Source of the DNA: Nocardiopsis suaedae
GTDB taxonomy: Bacteria; Actinomycetota; Actinomycetes; Streptosporangiales; Streptosporangiaceae
Direction of reading: 5' to 3'
Assembly: GCF_027706745.1 (NCBI RefSeq)
Contig: NZ_JAQFWP010000060.1
Span: 1-46,130, forward strand
DNA: 46,130 nucleotides
The notes below the pieces were generated by a model. That model did not search any database, had not been told where the DNA came from, and saw only the letters and a list, made by a program, of their open reading frames with translations. The position numbers were made by a program, and so were the translations under genes. Position 1 is the stretch's first letter. Each line of letters begins with the position of its first letter. This document shows positions 9,234-18,208 of this stretch, in pieces.

Positions 9234-9338
9234 CCTTAACGACCTGGGTGAACGGGCGCCGTTATCGAAGGTTGACCATCTGAACGGCACATGTGGACCG
9301 CTTCTGTCCGCATCCCCGTTCCGTCTGCTCATCCTCCC
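9234..9338 (-). promoter_or_regulatory. Presumed CRISPR leader
   Basis: The 105 bases between the conserved end of the array and the fmt stop codon are less GC-rich than their surroundings and contain no gene. From array polarity this should be the leader. I could not recognise a convincing promoter in it. Confidence 0.5.
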
Positions 9339-10277
9339 TCACGCGCCCAAGCGCTCGCCCTCCTCCGGGCGGACGCCCCTCGCCCAGTCCACCGCGTTCA
9401 TCATCTTCTTGCCCTGGGCCTGCACGTCCCCCAGCCTCACCGGGTGGGTCGCCGTCCCCACCAGCACGCGCTTCTTCTCCACGGCCAGCTCGCCCGCCGC
9501 CAGCTCGTGGCCCGCCGCGATGTCCGTCACCGGCGTCACCGGCCCCAGCTTCAGCCGCGCCCCCCGGAACGTCGTCCACGCCCCCGGCGTCGGCGTGCAC
9601 GCCCGCACCAGCCGGTCCACCCGCATCGCGGGCGCCGCGAAGTCGACCTCCGCGTCCTCCGGGTTGATCTTCGACGCGAACGACACCCCGTCCGCGCTCT
9701 GCGGCCGCGCCTCCAGGGACCCGTCCTCGATCCCGTCCAGCGTCCGCACCATCAGCCCCGACCCCGCCTCGGCCAGCCGCGACAGCAGGTCCCCGCTCGT
9801 GTCACCGGGCCCGATCGGCTCGGTCAGCATCCCGTACACCGGCCCCGAGTCCAGTTCCGGCTCGATCTCGAACGTCGTCGCCCCGGTCACGTCGTCCCCG
9901 TGGAGCACCGCGTGCTGCACGGGGGCCGCCCCGCGCCACGCCGGGAGCAGCGAGAAGTGCAGGTTCACCCACCCGTGGCGCGGCACGTCCAAGGCCTCCT
10001 GCCGCAGGATCGCGCCGTAGGCCACCACCGGGCAGCAGTCCGGCGCGATCTCCCGCAGCCGGTCCAGGAACTCCGGTTCGTCGGCCTTGGCGGGCTTGAG
10101 CACTTCCACCCCCGCCTCCTCGGCCACGCTCGCAACAGGGCTCGGCGTGACCTTGCGCCCCCGCCCCGCCACCGCGTCCGGCCGGGTGACGACCGCCGCC
10201 ACCTCGTGCCGGGAGTCCAGCAGCGCCTTCAGCGTCGGCACCGCCACCTCCGGCGTTCCGGCGAACACCAGTTTCAT
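9339..10277 (-). CDS. fmt: Methionyl-tRNA formyltransferase
   Basis: Formylates initiator Met-tRNA using 10-formyltetrahydrofolate. The 312-aa protein starts [19 protein letters not shown] (Rossmann fold of the formyltransferase superfamily). It contains [17 protein letters not shown] with the catalytic Asn-His, the downstream Asp in ELDSGPV, and the C-terminal OB-like tRNA-binding domain from about residue 205. The ATG start is preceded by GAGAGGG at five bases. It is divergent from priA with a 115-base intergenic region, and its 3' end faces the CRISPR leader, so read-through from fmt could enter the array. Confidence 0.95.
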   Translation of the reverse strand: MKLVFAGTPEVAVPTLKALLDSRHEVAAVVTRPDAVAGRGRKVTPSPVASVAEEAGVEVLKPAKADEPEFLDRLREIAPDCCPVVAYGAILRQEALDVPRHGWVNLHFSLLPAWRGAAPVQHAVLHGDDVTGATTFEIEPELDSGPVYGMLTEPIGPGDTSGDLLSRLAEAGSGLMVRTLDGIEDGSLEARPQSADGVSFASKINPEDAEVDFAAPAMRVDRLVRACTPTPGAWTTFRGARLKLGPVTPVTDIAAGHELAAGELAVEKKRVLVGTATHPVRLGDVQAQGKKMMNAVDWARGVRPEEGERLGA

Positions 10278-10392
10278 CGGATCCCTCTCCCCTCGCGCCC
10301 GGGCCGCCGCGCCACTCCGCGGCCGAGTCAGCTCCGTGGCCTCTTGTCTACCAGCAGCCGCCTGTCGGAAGGCTCTGGTAAACCTGGGCACG

Positions 10393-12957
10393 ATGGATCC
10401 GCAGCCCGAGCCCGGGGAGGGGCTCCTCTTCGACGTGCCCGAGGCCGGGCCGGCCGCCGACGCGCAGGGCGGACCGGCCGCTCCGAAGACCCCCGCGAAG
10501 GCCGGCGGCACGTCGGCGCCCAAGGCCGCCAAGGCCGCCAAGGGGAAGAAGGGCCCGAAGAAGCGCACCCCGGCGGAGGAGCTGCCCATCGCGCGGGTGG
10601 CGGTGGACACGCCCCTGCCCCACCTCGACCGCCTCTTCGACTACCAGGTCCCGGCGGACATGGCCGACGACGCCGTTCCCGGCTGCCGTGTGCGCGTGCC
10701 CTTCCACGGCCAGGTCCTGAGCGGCTTCCTCATCGAGCGCGCCGCCGCCTCCGACTTCACGGGGCGCCTGTCGTACCTCTCTGCGGTGGTCTCCCCCGAG
10801 CCGGTGCTGACGCCGGAGATCCGCGACCTGGCCCGCGCCGTCGCCGACCGCTACGCGGGCACCTTCAGCGACGTGCTGCGGCTCGCCGTCCCGCCCCGCC
10901 ACGCGCGCGTGGAGAAGGAAGGGCGAACGGGCGAGAAGGCGGACGAGGCCGAGGAGCCTGCCGGCTCCGGCGACACGACCGGTGAGGCGACTGCGGCGGA
11001 CCAGGACGACACCGCAGCGGCCGACGTGTCCCCGGACGACGACACCCCGCCGAGCACCGAGGACGAGGGCGCCGCCCCCGAACAGCCCGCGGCGGGCACG
11101 CCCCCGGAGGCCACCGGGCCCGAGGAGGCCGCGGAATCCGAAGCACCGGCCGCTGCTTCCCGGACTTCTGCGCCCGCTTCGGATGCTCCGGACGCGGTGG
11201 ACGCGCCAAACACGCCGGGTGCGCCAGGCGCTCCCGAGGCGGCAGACACTGGCGCCGACCCGGAAGCCGACCTTTCGGCTTCCCCTTCTCCCCCCGCCCC
11301 GGAGCCCGATGCCAGCGAGGAGCCCACGGCATCGGACGCCCCGGCGGACGCGGCCGACTCCCCCGCCCCCGACGCCGAAGCCATCGGCCCCTGGGCCGAC
11401 TACGCCTTCGGCCCCTCCTTCGTCTCCGCGCTGCGCGCCGGACACCCCGCCCGGGCCGTCTGGTCGGCCCTGCCCGGCCCCGGCTGGGACGACGCCATCG
11501 CCATCGCCGTCCGCACGACCGTCGACGCCGGTCGCGGCGCCGTGGTCGTCGTCCCCGACGGCCGCGACGTCGCCGTCCTCGACGCCGCCCTTGCCGAGCG
11601 CCTCGGCCCCGGCCGCCACGTCGCCCTCACCGCCGAGCTGGGCCCCGCCGAGCGGTACCGCCGCTGGCTGGCCGCCCTGCGCGGGCAGGCCTCGGCCGTC
11701 GTCGGCACCCGCGCCGCCATGTTCGCGCCCGTGCACGACCTCGGCCTGGTGGTCCTGTGGGACGACGGCGACGACGTGCACGCCGACCCGCACGCCCCCT
11801 ACCCGCACGCGCGCACCGTGCTGACCCTCCGCGCCCACCGTGCCGGGGCCGCCGCGCTCATCGGGGGCCACACCCGCACGGCCGAAGGCGCCCGGCTGGT
11901 CGAGTCGGGCTGGGCACACCCGCTGACCGCCGACCGCGCGACGGTGCGCCGCCGCGCCCCCGCCGTCCGCGCCTCCGGCGACGACTTCGAGCTGGCCCGG
12001 GACGAGGCGGCCCGCGCCGCGCGCCTGCCGCACCTGGCGATGCGCGTCGCCCGGGAGGCGGCCGCGCACGGCCCCGTGCTGGTGCAGGTGCCCCGGCGCG
12101 GCTACCTGGCGTCGCTGGCGTGCAACCGGTGCCGCGCCCACGCCCGGTGCGGGTCCTGTCAGGGGCCGTTGGCCCTGCGCAGCGCGCACGCCGCCCCCTA
12201 TTGCCGCTGGTGCGGGCGGATCGCGGGCGACTGGCAGTGCGAGGAGTGCGGGCACGCACGGGTGCGGGCGTCGGTCGTGGGCGACCGCCGCACCGCCGAG
12301 GAATTGGGGCGGGCGTTCCCGTCGCTGCCGGTGCGCACGTCGGGCCGCGACGAGGTGCTGACCACGGTGTCGGAGCGCCCGGCGCTGGTGGTGGCGACGC
12401 CGGGCGCCGAGCCGGTGGCCGAGGGCGGCTACGCGGCCGCGCTGCTGCTGGACGGCTGGACGATGCTGGGCCGCGCCGACCTGCGCGCGTCGGAGGAGGC
12501 GGCGCGGCGCTGGTTCAGCGCCGCCGCGCTCGTGCGCTCGGCCGAGGAGGGCGGGCGCGTGGTGGTGATGGCCGACGCGTCGGTGCCCGCGGTGCAGGCG
12601 TTGGTGCGGTGGGACCCGTCCGGCCTGGCCGAGCGGGAGCTGGAGGAGCGCCGTGAGCTGGGGTTCCCTCCGGCGGTGACGATGGCGTCGGTGACCGGCG
12701 CCCCGGCGAAGGTGCGCGAGCTGCTGGACGGGCTGTCGCTGCCGGAGTCGGCGGAGGTGCTGGGGCCGGTCCCGGTCGACGCGGGCGGCCCGGGGCCCCG
12801 GTCGGCGGAGGAGGCACCGGAACGGGCGCTGCTGCGGGTCCCCCACGCCGACGCCTACGAGCTGACGAAGGCGCTGAAGGCCGCGGCCGCCGCGAGGAGC
12901 GCCCGCCGCGAGGAACACCTGGCACAGGTGCGCGTCGATCCGCTGCAGGTGGTGTGA
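10393..12957 (+). CDS. priA: Degenerate primosomal protein N' (PriA-like)
   Basis: The 854-aa protein has a basic Ala/Lys tail (about 1-60), a 3' DNA-binding domain ([30 protein letters not shown]), then a helicase-like region with two zinc sites ([18 protein letters not shown]...CEECG). Where PriA normally has Walker A (GxTGSGKT) there is [16 protein letters not shown], and in place of DEEH there is LWDDGDD. ATP hydrolysis is therefore not expected, as known for actinobacterial PriA. Residues about 172-330 form an acidic Ala/Pro/Glu/Asp/Ser-rich insertion that the family does not usually have at this length. The likely role is replication restart as a DNA-binding scaffold rather than a helicase. 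The ATG at 10393 has only a weak SD. Confidence 0.9.
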   Translation: MDPQPEPGEGLLFDVPEAGPAADAQGGPAAPKTPAKAGGTSAPKAAKAAKGKKGPKKRTPAEELPIARVAVDTPLPHLDRLFDYQVPADMADDAVPGCRVRVPFHGQVLSGFLIERAAASDFTGRLSYLSAVVSPEPVLTPEIRDLARAVADRYAGTFSDVLRLAVPPRHARVEKEGRTGEKADEAEEPAGSGDTTGEATAADQDDTAAADVSPDDDTPPSTEDEGAAPEQPAAGTPPEATGPEEAAESEAPAAASRTSAPASDAPDAVDAPNTPGAPGAPEAADTGADPEADLSASPSPPAPEPDASEEPTASDAPADAADSPAPDAEAIGPWADYAFGPSFVSALRAGHPARAVWSALPGPGWDDAIAIAVRTTVDAGRGAVVVVPDGRDVAVLDAALAERLGPGRHVALTAELGPAERYRRWLAALRGQASAVVGTRAAMFAPVHDLGLVVLWDDGDDVHADPHAPYPHARTVLTLRAHRAGAAALIGGHTRTAEGARLVESGWAHPLTADRATVRRRAPAVRASGDDFELARDEAARAARLPHLAMRVAREAAAHGPVLVQVPRRGYLASLACNRCRAHARCGSCQGPLALRSAHAAPYCRWCGRIAGDWQCEECGHARVRASVVGDRRTAEELGRAFPSLPVRTSGRDEVLTTVSERPALVVATPGAEPVAEGGYAAALLLDGWTMLGRADLRASEEAARRWFSAAALVRSAEEGGRVVVMADASVPAVQALVRWDPSGLAERELEERRELGFPPAVTMASVTGAPAKVRELLDGLSLPESAEVLGPVPVDAGGPGPRSAEEAPERALLRVPHADAYELTKALKAAAAARSARREEHLAQVRVDPLQVV

Positions 12958-13528
12958 GGCGGGGGCCGCACCCGGCGGATCGAAGTCGGCCGAGCCCCTG
13001 CGTCCGTCCAGTCCGCGGTGATTGCGGCGGGGGCGCTGTCGCGCTGTCATGGCCGCGTTTCGGCGGGCGGGCACCGGTCCGGATTCCGGAGGCGGGGCGG
13101 GGCCGCCTCAGCGTGGAAACGACCGCGTCAGTGGTCGTATGGAGGCTGCACCACACGAGGACGACACCATTGAGTTCGGGCTTTCGGCTCCGGTGTCAGC
13201 CCGCCCACCCTTGATCACCCGGCCATCCAGCGTGTGCGCCCGGGCGGCGCACGGATGCTCGCGGTCCCGAGAGCCCTCGCCCTCCTCGTGTCGCCCCGCC
13301 CGACCAGGTCGGCGCACCGGCCGGGGCACTGGGCCGAGCCGCCCCCTCCCCTGTTGATCTCGGGCAGGGGGTGAGGGCTCCCACGCGCCCATGGAGGGAG
13401 CCGTCCCCGGCTCCGCACGCCGCTGGCCGCCGCGTCACCTGCCATGTCCGGAAGCCCCGGTCACGCCGCTCCACGGGACGACAAGCGCCTCAGTCGATCA
13501 TTGCGAGCGACCATGGGCGGCAGGCTTC
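12958..13528. other. Non-coding region after priA
   Basis: No convincing gene is present. A hairpin with 7-bp arms (13234-13240/13246-13252) is the only clear structure and is a weak candidate for priA termination. Possible minus-strand reading frames here are Arg/Pro/Gly-rich shadows. In particular, no PIN-domain toxin follows the antitoxin gene that ends at 13529. Confidence 0.5.
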
Positions 13529-13804
13529 TCAGCCCACCGGCCCTGTGCCGCCCTCACCCGGATCGTCAGGACGCTCGGCTCGGATCAGCTCCGCGGAGTC
13601 GGGGGCATCCGGCCCCGCGCCCCCTCCCTCCGCGAGTTCCCGTTCGATGTCGGCCAGCAGCCTCCTGTTCCCGCTGAAGGCGGCCTCCCGTACAGGAACG
13701 GCCAGCAGCAGTCCTTGAAGGGATCGTCCTTGCCGCCGTGCCTCCTCCATGAGGGCTTCCCGCACATCCTCGGGCACGTCCCTGACGGTGATCTCTCCCC
13801 CCAT
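13529..13804 (-). CDS. FitA/VapB-like ribbon-helix-helix antitoxin, solitary
   Basis: This 91-aa protein has an N-terminal ribbon-helix-helix signature, ITVRDVPEDVREALMEEARRQ followed by GRSLQGLLL (residues about 4-35), as in FitA-type antitoxins of VapBC modules. An acidic C-terminal tail would normally bind a PIN-domain toxin. No toxin gene follows, although in canonical modules it overlaps or abuts the antitoxin stop. GGAGG lies eight bases before the ATG and is part of the palindrome at 13813-13829, a likely autoregulatory site. The protein may act as an orphan repressor, as a decoy antitoxin, or be a remnant. A divergent nucleotidyltransferase gene shares the upstream region. Family call fairly secure; role unknown. 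Confidence 0.75.
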   Translation of the reverse strand: MGGEITVRDVPEDVREALMEEARRQGRSLQGLLLAVPVREAAFSGNRRLLADIERELAEGGGAGPDAPDSAELIRAERPDDPGEGGTGPVG

Positions 13805-13812
13805 GCATGCAC

Positions 13813-13829
13813 CCTCCGATATTCGGAGG
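13813..13829. promoter_or_regulatory. Palindrome overlapping the antitoxin SD, candidate operator
   Basis: CCTCCGA (13813-13819), a 3-base centre, and TCGGAGG (13823-13829) form a perfect palindrome 8 bases ahead of the antitoxin start, containing its GGAGG ribosome-binding site. RHH antitoxins typically bind such short palindromes to repress themselves. Alternatively it works as an RNA hairpin hiding the SD. Confidence 0.5.
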
Positions 13830-13942
13830 CCTCCTCGCCCGCGTTTCTGCTACGTTGCTCTACTTCCCACCCGCGGGAGGTCCCCGGTGCGGGGCGCCGC
13901 ACCCTGGACGCCGGCCCGTCTTCTGGGCCGGGGGAGGTCCCC

Positions 13943-14722
13943 ATGAAGCACTCGTCTCCCGAGTTCGCCGCCGTCGCCGAGAAGGGCACGATCCTCCAGT
14001 GCCAGGTCGGTTCGGGGGTCCACGGCATCACCGTGTCCGACCAGGACGACCGCGACGAGATGGGCGTCTGCGTCGAGCCGCCGGAGTACGTCATGGGGCT
14101 CCGCGGGTTCGAGCAGTACGTGTACCGGTCCCAGCCCGAAGGGGTCCGCTCGGGCCCCGGCGACCTGGACCTGACCGTGTACGCGCTGCGCAAGTGGATG
14201 CGCCTGGCCCTGGACGGCAACCCGACCGTGCTGCTGCCGCTCTTCGTCCCCGAGGAGGAGATCGTCCGCATCGACCTGCTCGGCCGCGAGCTGCGGGAGG
14301 TCTCCGAGCGGATCCTGTCGCGCCGCGTCGGCGACCGCTGCCTGGGCTACCTGCGCTCCCAGCGCGACAGCCTGCTCGGCCGCCGCGCCGGGCGGCGCAC
14401 CAACCGGCCCGAGCTCATCGACGTGCACGGCTTCGACACCAAGTTCGCCTACCACATGGTGCGCCTGGGCGTTCAGGGCGCGGAGATCCTGGAGACCGGC
14501 CGCCTCACCCTGCCCATGCCCGAGCCGTGGGCGACCTGGCTGCGGGAGCTGCGCCGCGGAGAGCACACGCTGGAGGAGGCCCTGGAGGCCGCCGACGAGC
14601 AGGAGGCCCGCCTGGAGCGGCTCGTGACCGCCTCACCCCTGCCCGAGCACCCCGACCGCGACTGGGCCGACACCTGGCTGGTGGAGGCGCACCGCCGCCA
14701 CTGGGCCGAGCGGGGGCTGTGA
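13943..14722 (+). CDS. Predicted nucleotidyltransferase, DNA polymerase beta superfamily
   Basis: A 259-aa protein of the stand-alone nucleotidyltransferase group (YcgL/COG3541-like). Near the N terminus it has GSGVHGITVSDQDDRDEMGV, matching the G-S-x-x-x-G ... D-x-D pattern of the pol beta fold that binds nucleotide and two metals. An internal DLDLTVYALRKW strand-helix (about 74-85) supplies the third acidic residue, and VHGFDTKFAYHMVRL follows. The substrate is unknown; relatives are found near phage and defence genes as well as alone. The ATG has GGGGAGG six to seven bases upstream. It is divergent from the antitoxin gene and convergent with the dinB-like gene; its relation to either is unclear. 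Confidence 0.75.
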   Translation: MKHSSPEFAAVAEKGTILQCQVGSGVHGITVSDQDDRDEMGVCVEPPEYVMGLRGFEQYVYRSQPEGVRSGPGDLDLTVYALRKWMRLALDGNPTVLLPLFVPEEEIVRIDLLGRELREVSERILSRRVGDRCLGYLRSQRDSLLGRRAGRRTNRPELIDVHGFDTKFAYHMVRLGVQGAEILETGRLTLPMPEPWATWLRELRRGEHTLEEALEAADEQEARLERLVTASPLPEHPDRDWADTWLVEAHRRHWAERGL

Positions 14723-14800
14723 CCAGCCGTCCCCGCCCCTCGGTGGGCCGGGCCGCCCGACGGCTCGGCCCGCCGGGCCAGACCCCCGGGGACCGGCCCC

Positions 14801-15358
14801 CTACACCGCGTCGCGGACGTGCGCCGGGTGCGCACGGTAGAGGTCGCGCAGCAGGGCCACCTCCGCCCCGTGGTGCATCACCTCGCGGTTGACGTGCAGC
14901 ACGAGCACCGCGAAGGGCAGGTCCGACCACTGCTCGGGCTCCGCGGAGCCCACCGGGGCCGCGAAGTCGTCCGGCGCCTTGGACCGGACCCCCGCGCACC
15001 AGGCGCCGTAGGCGTCCTCCAGGCGCGCCAGCGCCTCGTCCGCGCTGCCGGGCCAGTGCGCGTCGGCGATGGTCATGTCGCCCTTGCCGAAGTGGTGGTC
15101 GACGCGCAGCTCCAGGACGCCCACGACGATGTGCCCGAGCCGCCAGGCGATCGTGGTGACCGGCGGCGGGTCGGGTTCGGGCCAACTCCAGTCGGCGACG
15201 AACGCGCCGTCCGGGCGGGGGCGCACCGACCAGCACGGTTCGACCGGCTCCCAGAAGAACTCGTCGTCACCGAGCCCGTCCAGGCGGGGCCGCAGCGAGG
15301 CGTCCCAGTAGAACTCCAGTTGGGCGAGGACCTCGGCGGGCCAGTCGAGCGCGGTCAT
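14801..15358 (-). CDS. DinB-like four-helix bundle protein
   Basis: A 185-aa protein of the DinB/YfiT-like superfamily: four predicted helices with family hallmarks WRLGHIVVGVLELRVDHHF and HVNREVMHHGAEVALLRDLY, whose histidines are in position to bind a divalent metal. Members include mycothiol- and bacillithiol-dependent transferases, but most have no known reaction. Aromatic residues are abundant (EFFWEPVEPCW, ADWSWPEP). The ATG overlaps the stop of the upstream methyltransferase gene as TGATG, so the two are translationally coupled. Mycothiol-dependent chemistry is possible in an actinomycete but not shown by the sequence. Confidence 0.8.
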   Translation of the reverse strand: MTALDWPAEVLAQLEFYWDASLRPRLDGLGDDEFFWEPVEPCWSVRPRPDGAFVADWSWPEPDPPPVTTIAWRLGHIVVGVLELRVDHHFGKGDMTIADAHWPGSADEALARLEDAYGAWCAGVRSKAPDDFAAPVGSAEPEQWSDLPFAVLVLHVNREVMHHGAEVALLRDLYRAHPAHVRDAV

Positions 15359-16074
15359 CACCGTGCACCCTCCCTCCGGCCCACGGCCCCGGTGAGGCCG
15401 CTGCCCTCGGCGGCGACGTCCTCGTCCGGGTAGGGCCACCACGCGATGTCGGCCAGGCCGGGTTCCAGGGGCGCGAACGGGGCCAGCGCCCGCGACGCCC
15501 GGTCGGGCCGCCCGCCCCGCGGGTAGGCGGTGAGCACGTGCCCGCCCCGGCCGAGGGCGTCGTGCAGGGCGGCCAGCAGTTCGGGGCCGGGGGCGGGCCC
15601 ACCCGTCTTCGGGGCGGTGTCGAGCACCAGAACGCAGACGGGCTCGTCGACGTCGACGAGCCCGCACGTTGCCAGCCGCTCCACCAGCGCCCAGGGGGAG
15701 TGCCAGGGCACCGACACCACCGGCGCGGCCGCCCGGTGCGGGGACGCCCCGGGGTGCAGGGCGGGCCCGTCGGAGGCGTCGAAGTAGACGGCGCGCACGC
15801 CCGAGCCGCGGTCCCCGACCGCTTCGAGGACGGCGTCGCAGGTGGGCAGCCCCGAGGAGATGTCGACGAACTGGCGGACCCCGGCGTCGGCGGCCAGGTA
15901 GCGGGCCGCGCGGGCGGCGAAGGCCAGCCGGGCGCGGTCGAGCGGGTCGGGCTCGGGGGGTGCGGTGCGCTGCGCGGGAGGTCGGCCGTCCAGCCCCACG
16001 ACACGCGGGCGGGGAACGTCGGCGACCCTCTGGTGGTCCTCGACGATCGGCGGGGCCGGCCACTCATCAGTCAC
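15358..16074 (-). CDS. SAM-dependent methyltransferase, SAV2177/Methyltransf_19 type
   Basis: A 238-aa Rossmann methyltransferase of the family widely duplicated in actinomycetes (previously DUF574). It shows RARLAFAARAARYLAADAGV before the SAM-binding strand QFVDISSGLPT (near 85-95), then VRAVYFDASDGPAL (about 114-127) with the acidic residue that contacts the ribose, and VCVLVLDTAPKTGG. No substrate is established for the family. Its usual length is about 265-270 aa, so this member is slightly short. The GTG start has GGGAG seven bases upstream. It is the first gene of a two-gene operon with the DinB-like gene, behind a 557-base AT-richer upstream region. Confidence 0.85.
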   Translation of the reverse strand: MTDEWPAPPIVEDHQRVADVPRPRVVGLDGRPPAQRTAPPEPDPLDRARLAFAARAARYLAADAGVRQFVDISSGLPTCDAVLEAVGDRGSGVRAVYFDASDGPALHPGASPHRAAAPVVSVPWHSPWALVERLATCGLVDVDEPVCVLVLDTAPKTGGPAPGPELLAALHDALGRGGHVLTAYPRGGRPDRASRALAPFAPLEPGLADIAWWPYPDEDVAAEGSGLTGAVGRREGAR

Positions 16075-16631
16075 GATCGCGCTCCCGGAGTCCTTTGGCG
16101 ATCGATGTTACCTGGTGTGAGGTACATCATTCACCCGGAGATAAATTCACCGGGAATGTACGCCGGTTTTCCCGTACGGAACAGATCGCAACCGCTTCCG
16201 ATCCGCGGAAGAGCGGCAGGCGCCGACACCCGCATCAGCCTCGTCACCCCTACTGAACCGCACCTGTACGCGCACCCTCGGCGCCTTCACCCGCCACCGG
16301 TTCCACCGGCGGGCCGGAGGCCCCGGCGGAGTCGGCACCGCCCCCTCTGACCCCGCGGTCACCGCCCCGATCACCCAGGAGAGGGAGTGCGCACCATTTT
16401 CACCCTTGAGTTCCCGATTAGTGAAGTTTTAACCGGTATATGTTTCTCGAGGCCATGATGTCGACTTTCGAGGAAACGGCGAATCGGCGGCTCAGCGGGT
16501 GCCCCGCTTAAGCCCCCACCCGCCCACCAGGCCACCGGAGCGGCAGGAAGAAGGCGGCGACCGAGGCCTCCGTCAACGCCCCTCCCCGACTGGTCGGTGA
16601 CGGCGACAGGGTCGCCCGCCCCGCTCCCGCC
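16075..16631. other. AT-richer intergenic region upstream of the methyltransferase
   Basis: No gene is visible. Positions 16100-16200 and 16400-16480 are markedly richer in A+T than the window. A short inverted repeat CCCGG/CCGGG surrounds 16135-16155, and AGCGGG (16494-16499) / CCCGCT (16503-16508) forms a tight hairpin downstream of the class V aminotransferase gene. Promoter elements for the methyltransferase are expected here but no convincing hexamer pair was found. Confidence 0.4.
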
Positions 16632-17975
16632 TCAGGTGTCCGCCGGGACGACCGGGACCAGGCGCCCTTCGTCGTCGCGGTACTCCAGCTCCGGGCCGTG
16701 CTCCGCCAGGCGGGCCACCGCCGCCACCAGGCGGTCGACGTGCTCCTCCGTCGTGCCCAGGCCCAGGCTCGCGCGGACCGCCTGCTCGTGCCCCTCCGGC
16801 AGCAGGTGCCGGGTGAGCGGGTGCGCGCAGAACAGCCCGTCGCGCACGCCGATCCCGTACTCGGCCGACAGCGCCGCGGCCAGCAGCCCGGCCGGGACCC
16901 CGTCCACCACGAACGACACGATGCCCACCCGCGGGTGGCGCCCGTCCCACAACGACAGGTCGTGCACCCCCGGGACCGCCGCGAGCCCGGCGCGCAGCCG
17001 CCGCAGCAGGGCCTCCTCCCGCGTGTGCAGGCGCTCCTGGCCGGCTTCGATGAGGGTCGCGCAGGCGGCGGCGAGCGCCACCGCGCCCAGCACGTTCGGG
17101 CTGCCCGCCTCGTGCCGCGCGGGCAGGTCGTTCCAGCGCACGTCGTGGTCGGTGACGTTGCCGGTCGCCCCTCCCCCGGCCAGGTACGGGGCGGCCGCGC
17201 GCAGCCAGTCGGACCGGCCCGCCAGCACCCCCGCGCCGAAGGGCGCGTACAGCTTGTGCCCGGAGTAGGCGACGTAGTCGGCGCCGGACGCCTTCAGGTC
17301 GAATCGGCGGTGCGGCACGTACTGGGCGGCGTCGACCGCGATGCGCGCCCCCTCGGCGTGCGCCGCCTCCGCGAGCTCGCGCACCGGCCAGATCTCCCCG
17401 GTGACGTTGGAGGCGGCCGTCACGCACAGCAGCCGCGGCCCCTCGGGGGCGGCCCGCAGCGCCTCGCGCGCCGCCCGGACGGCCTCGCCCGGGGTCTCCG
17501 GCAGCGGCAGCCGCACGACCCGCCCGGCCCGGCTCCCCCGGTGCTCCCAGGGCAGCAGGTTGGCGTGGTGCTCGGCGGCGAAGACCACCACCGTGCAGCC
17601 GTCGGGGACGCAGCGCGCCAGCAGGTTGAGCGCGTCGGTGGTGCCGCGCACGAACACCAGCGCGTCGCCCGCGCCCACACCCGTGTACTCGGCGACGGTG
17701 CGCCGCGCCCGCTCGTAGGCGGCGGTGCTGACCTGCGACAGGTGCCCCGCGCCGCGGTGCACGCTCGCGTAGAGCGGCAGCGCCTCGTCCAGGGCGTCGC
17801 GGACGGCCTCCAGGCAGGGCGCGCTCGCGGCGTAGTCGAAGTTGGCGTAGTCCACGGTGCCGCCGGCGGCCAGCGGGACGGGCACGCCCGCGCCGAGCAC
17901 CGCGGGCGCTCCGGGGGTACACCCGCGGGCGGCCGGGACGGCGGAGGGGGCGGGGCTGTCTGCGACTGCGGTCAT
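16632..17975 (-). CDS. SufS-like class V aminotransferase / cysteine desulfurase, SAM-IV-controlled
   Basis: A PLP enzyme of 447 aa. It has EHHANLLPW (135-143), ASNVTGEIWPV, the PLP-anchoring Asp in AVDAAQYVPH (D215), SGHKLYAPFG with Schiff-base Lys241, and RDGLFCAHP with Cys383 and Arg378 where SufS-type desulfurases have their persulfide cysteine and substrate arginine. It therefore probably mobilises sulfur from cysteine or acts on a related substrate; the N-terminal 40 residues are an Ala/Pro-rich extension. The ATG at 17975 has GAGGAG at five bases; an adjacent in-frame GTG (17978) is too close to the SD. A SAM-IV riboswitch precedes it, tying it to methionine/cysteine/SAM economy. No suf genes are adjacent, so ordinary Fe-S assembly is not the obvious role. 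Confidence 0.85.
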   Translation of the reverse strand: MTAVADSPAPSAVPAARGCTPGAPAVLGAGVPVPLAAGGTVDYANFDYAASAPCLEAVRDALDEALPLYASVHRGAGHLSQVSTAAYERARRTVAEYTGVGAGDALVFVRGTTDALNLLARCVPDGCTVVVFAAEHHANLLPWEHRGSRAGRVVRLPLPETPGEAVRAAREALRAAPEGPRLLCVTAASNVTGEIWPVRELAEAAHAEGARIAVDAAQYVPHRRFDLKASGADYVAYSGHKLYAPFGAGVLAGRSDWLRAAAPYLAGGGATGNVTDHDVRWNDLPARHEAGSPNVLGAVALAAACATLIEAGQERLHTREEALLRRLRAGLAAVPGVHDLSLWDGRHPRVGIVSFVVDGVPAGLLAAALSAEYGIGVRDGLFCAHPLTRHLLPEGHEQAVRASLGLGTTEEHVDRLVAAVARLAEHGPELEYRDDEGRLVPVVPADT

Positions 17976-17979
17976 CACT

Positions 17980-18012
17980 GCTCCTCAGGGGTCATCGGGA
18001 CCCCAGAGGAGC
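17980..18012 (-). promoter_or_regulatory. SD-sequestering hairpin, expression platform of the SAM-IV riboswitch
   Basis: The arms GCTCCTC (18006-18012 on the minus strand) and GAGGAGC (17980-17986), with inner GGGGTC/GACCCC and a 5-base loop, form a 13-bp stem with one mismatch. The right arm is the GAGGAG ribosome-binding site, four bases from the ATG. This would block translation when formed. Confidence 0.7.
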
Positions 18013-18072
18013 CGGGAGCGTCCCCGTGCGGCGCCCTCGGCGCACGGCGGTGTCTCCGGCTCGAACCCGCGG

Positions 18073-18200
18073 GGGTCCGCGCTTGCCTGACACGTTGCGT
18101 CCATCGGTCGTGTCTCGACCTGGTCCTCACCCGGGGCACCCCACCGCGGTAGGAGGGTTGCCGGCCAGCGAGCCGGGGCTTGGCGCTGGCGCTCATGACC
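18073..18200 (-). promoter_or_regulatory. SAM-IV riboswitch
   Basis: On the minus strand the conserved SAM-IV sequence is almost complete: GGTCATGAGCGCCAGCG, AAGCCCCGGCTCGCTGGCCG, GCAACCCTCCTACCGCGGTG, GGGTGCCCCGGGTGAGGACC, then a variable hairpin and GGCAAGCGCGGACCC at the 3' end. It closely resembles the mycobacterial SAM-IV RNA as I remember it. It precedes the class V aminotransferase gene by about 100 bases. SAM-IV RNAs normally repress sulfur-metabolism genes of actinobacteria when SAM is abundant. Confidence 0.93.
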
Positions 18201-18208
18201 TATGCGGG

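Noticed and set aside
8733-9239. Long plus-strand reading frames across the CRISPR array
   Set aside because: They arise because the 61-base repeat unit lacks stops; the peptide (repeats of PRVCGAH or PSPRLRGS) is translated CRISPR repeat.
13440-13528. Decayed vapC toxin after the antitoxin
   Set aside because: A fragment such as TEALVVP resembles the start of PIN domains only weakly, and no acidic PIN residues follow in any frame.
16147-16374. Small minus-strand gene in the 16.1-16.6 kb gap
   Set aside because: The codon pattern does not match neighbouring genes and no domain or SD is recognisable.
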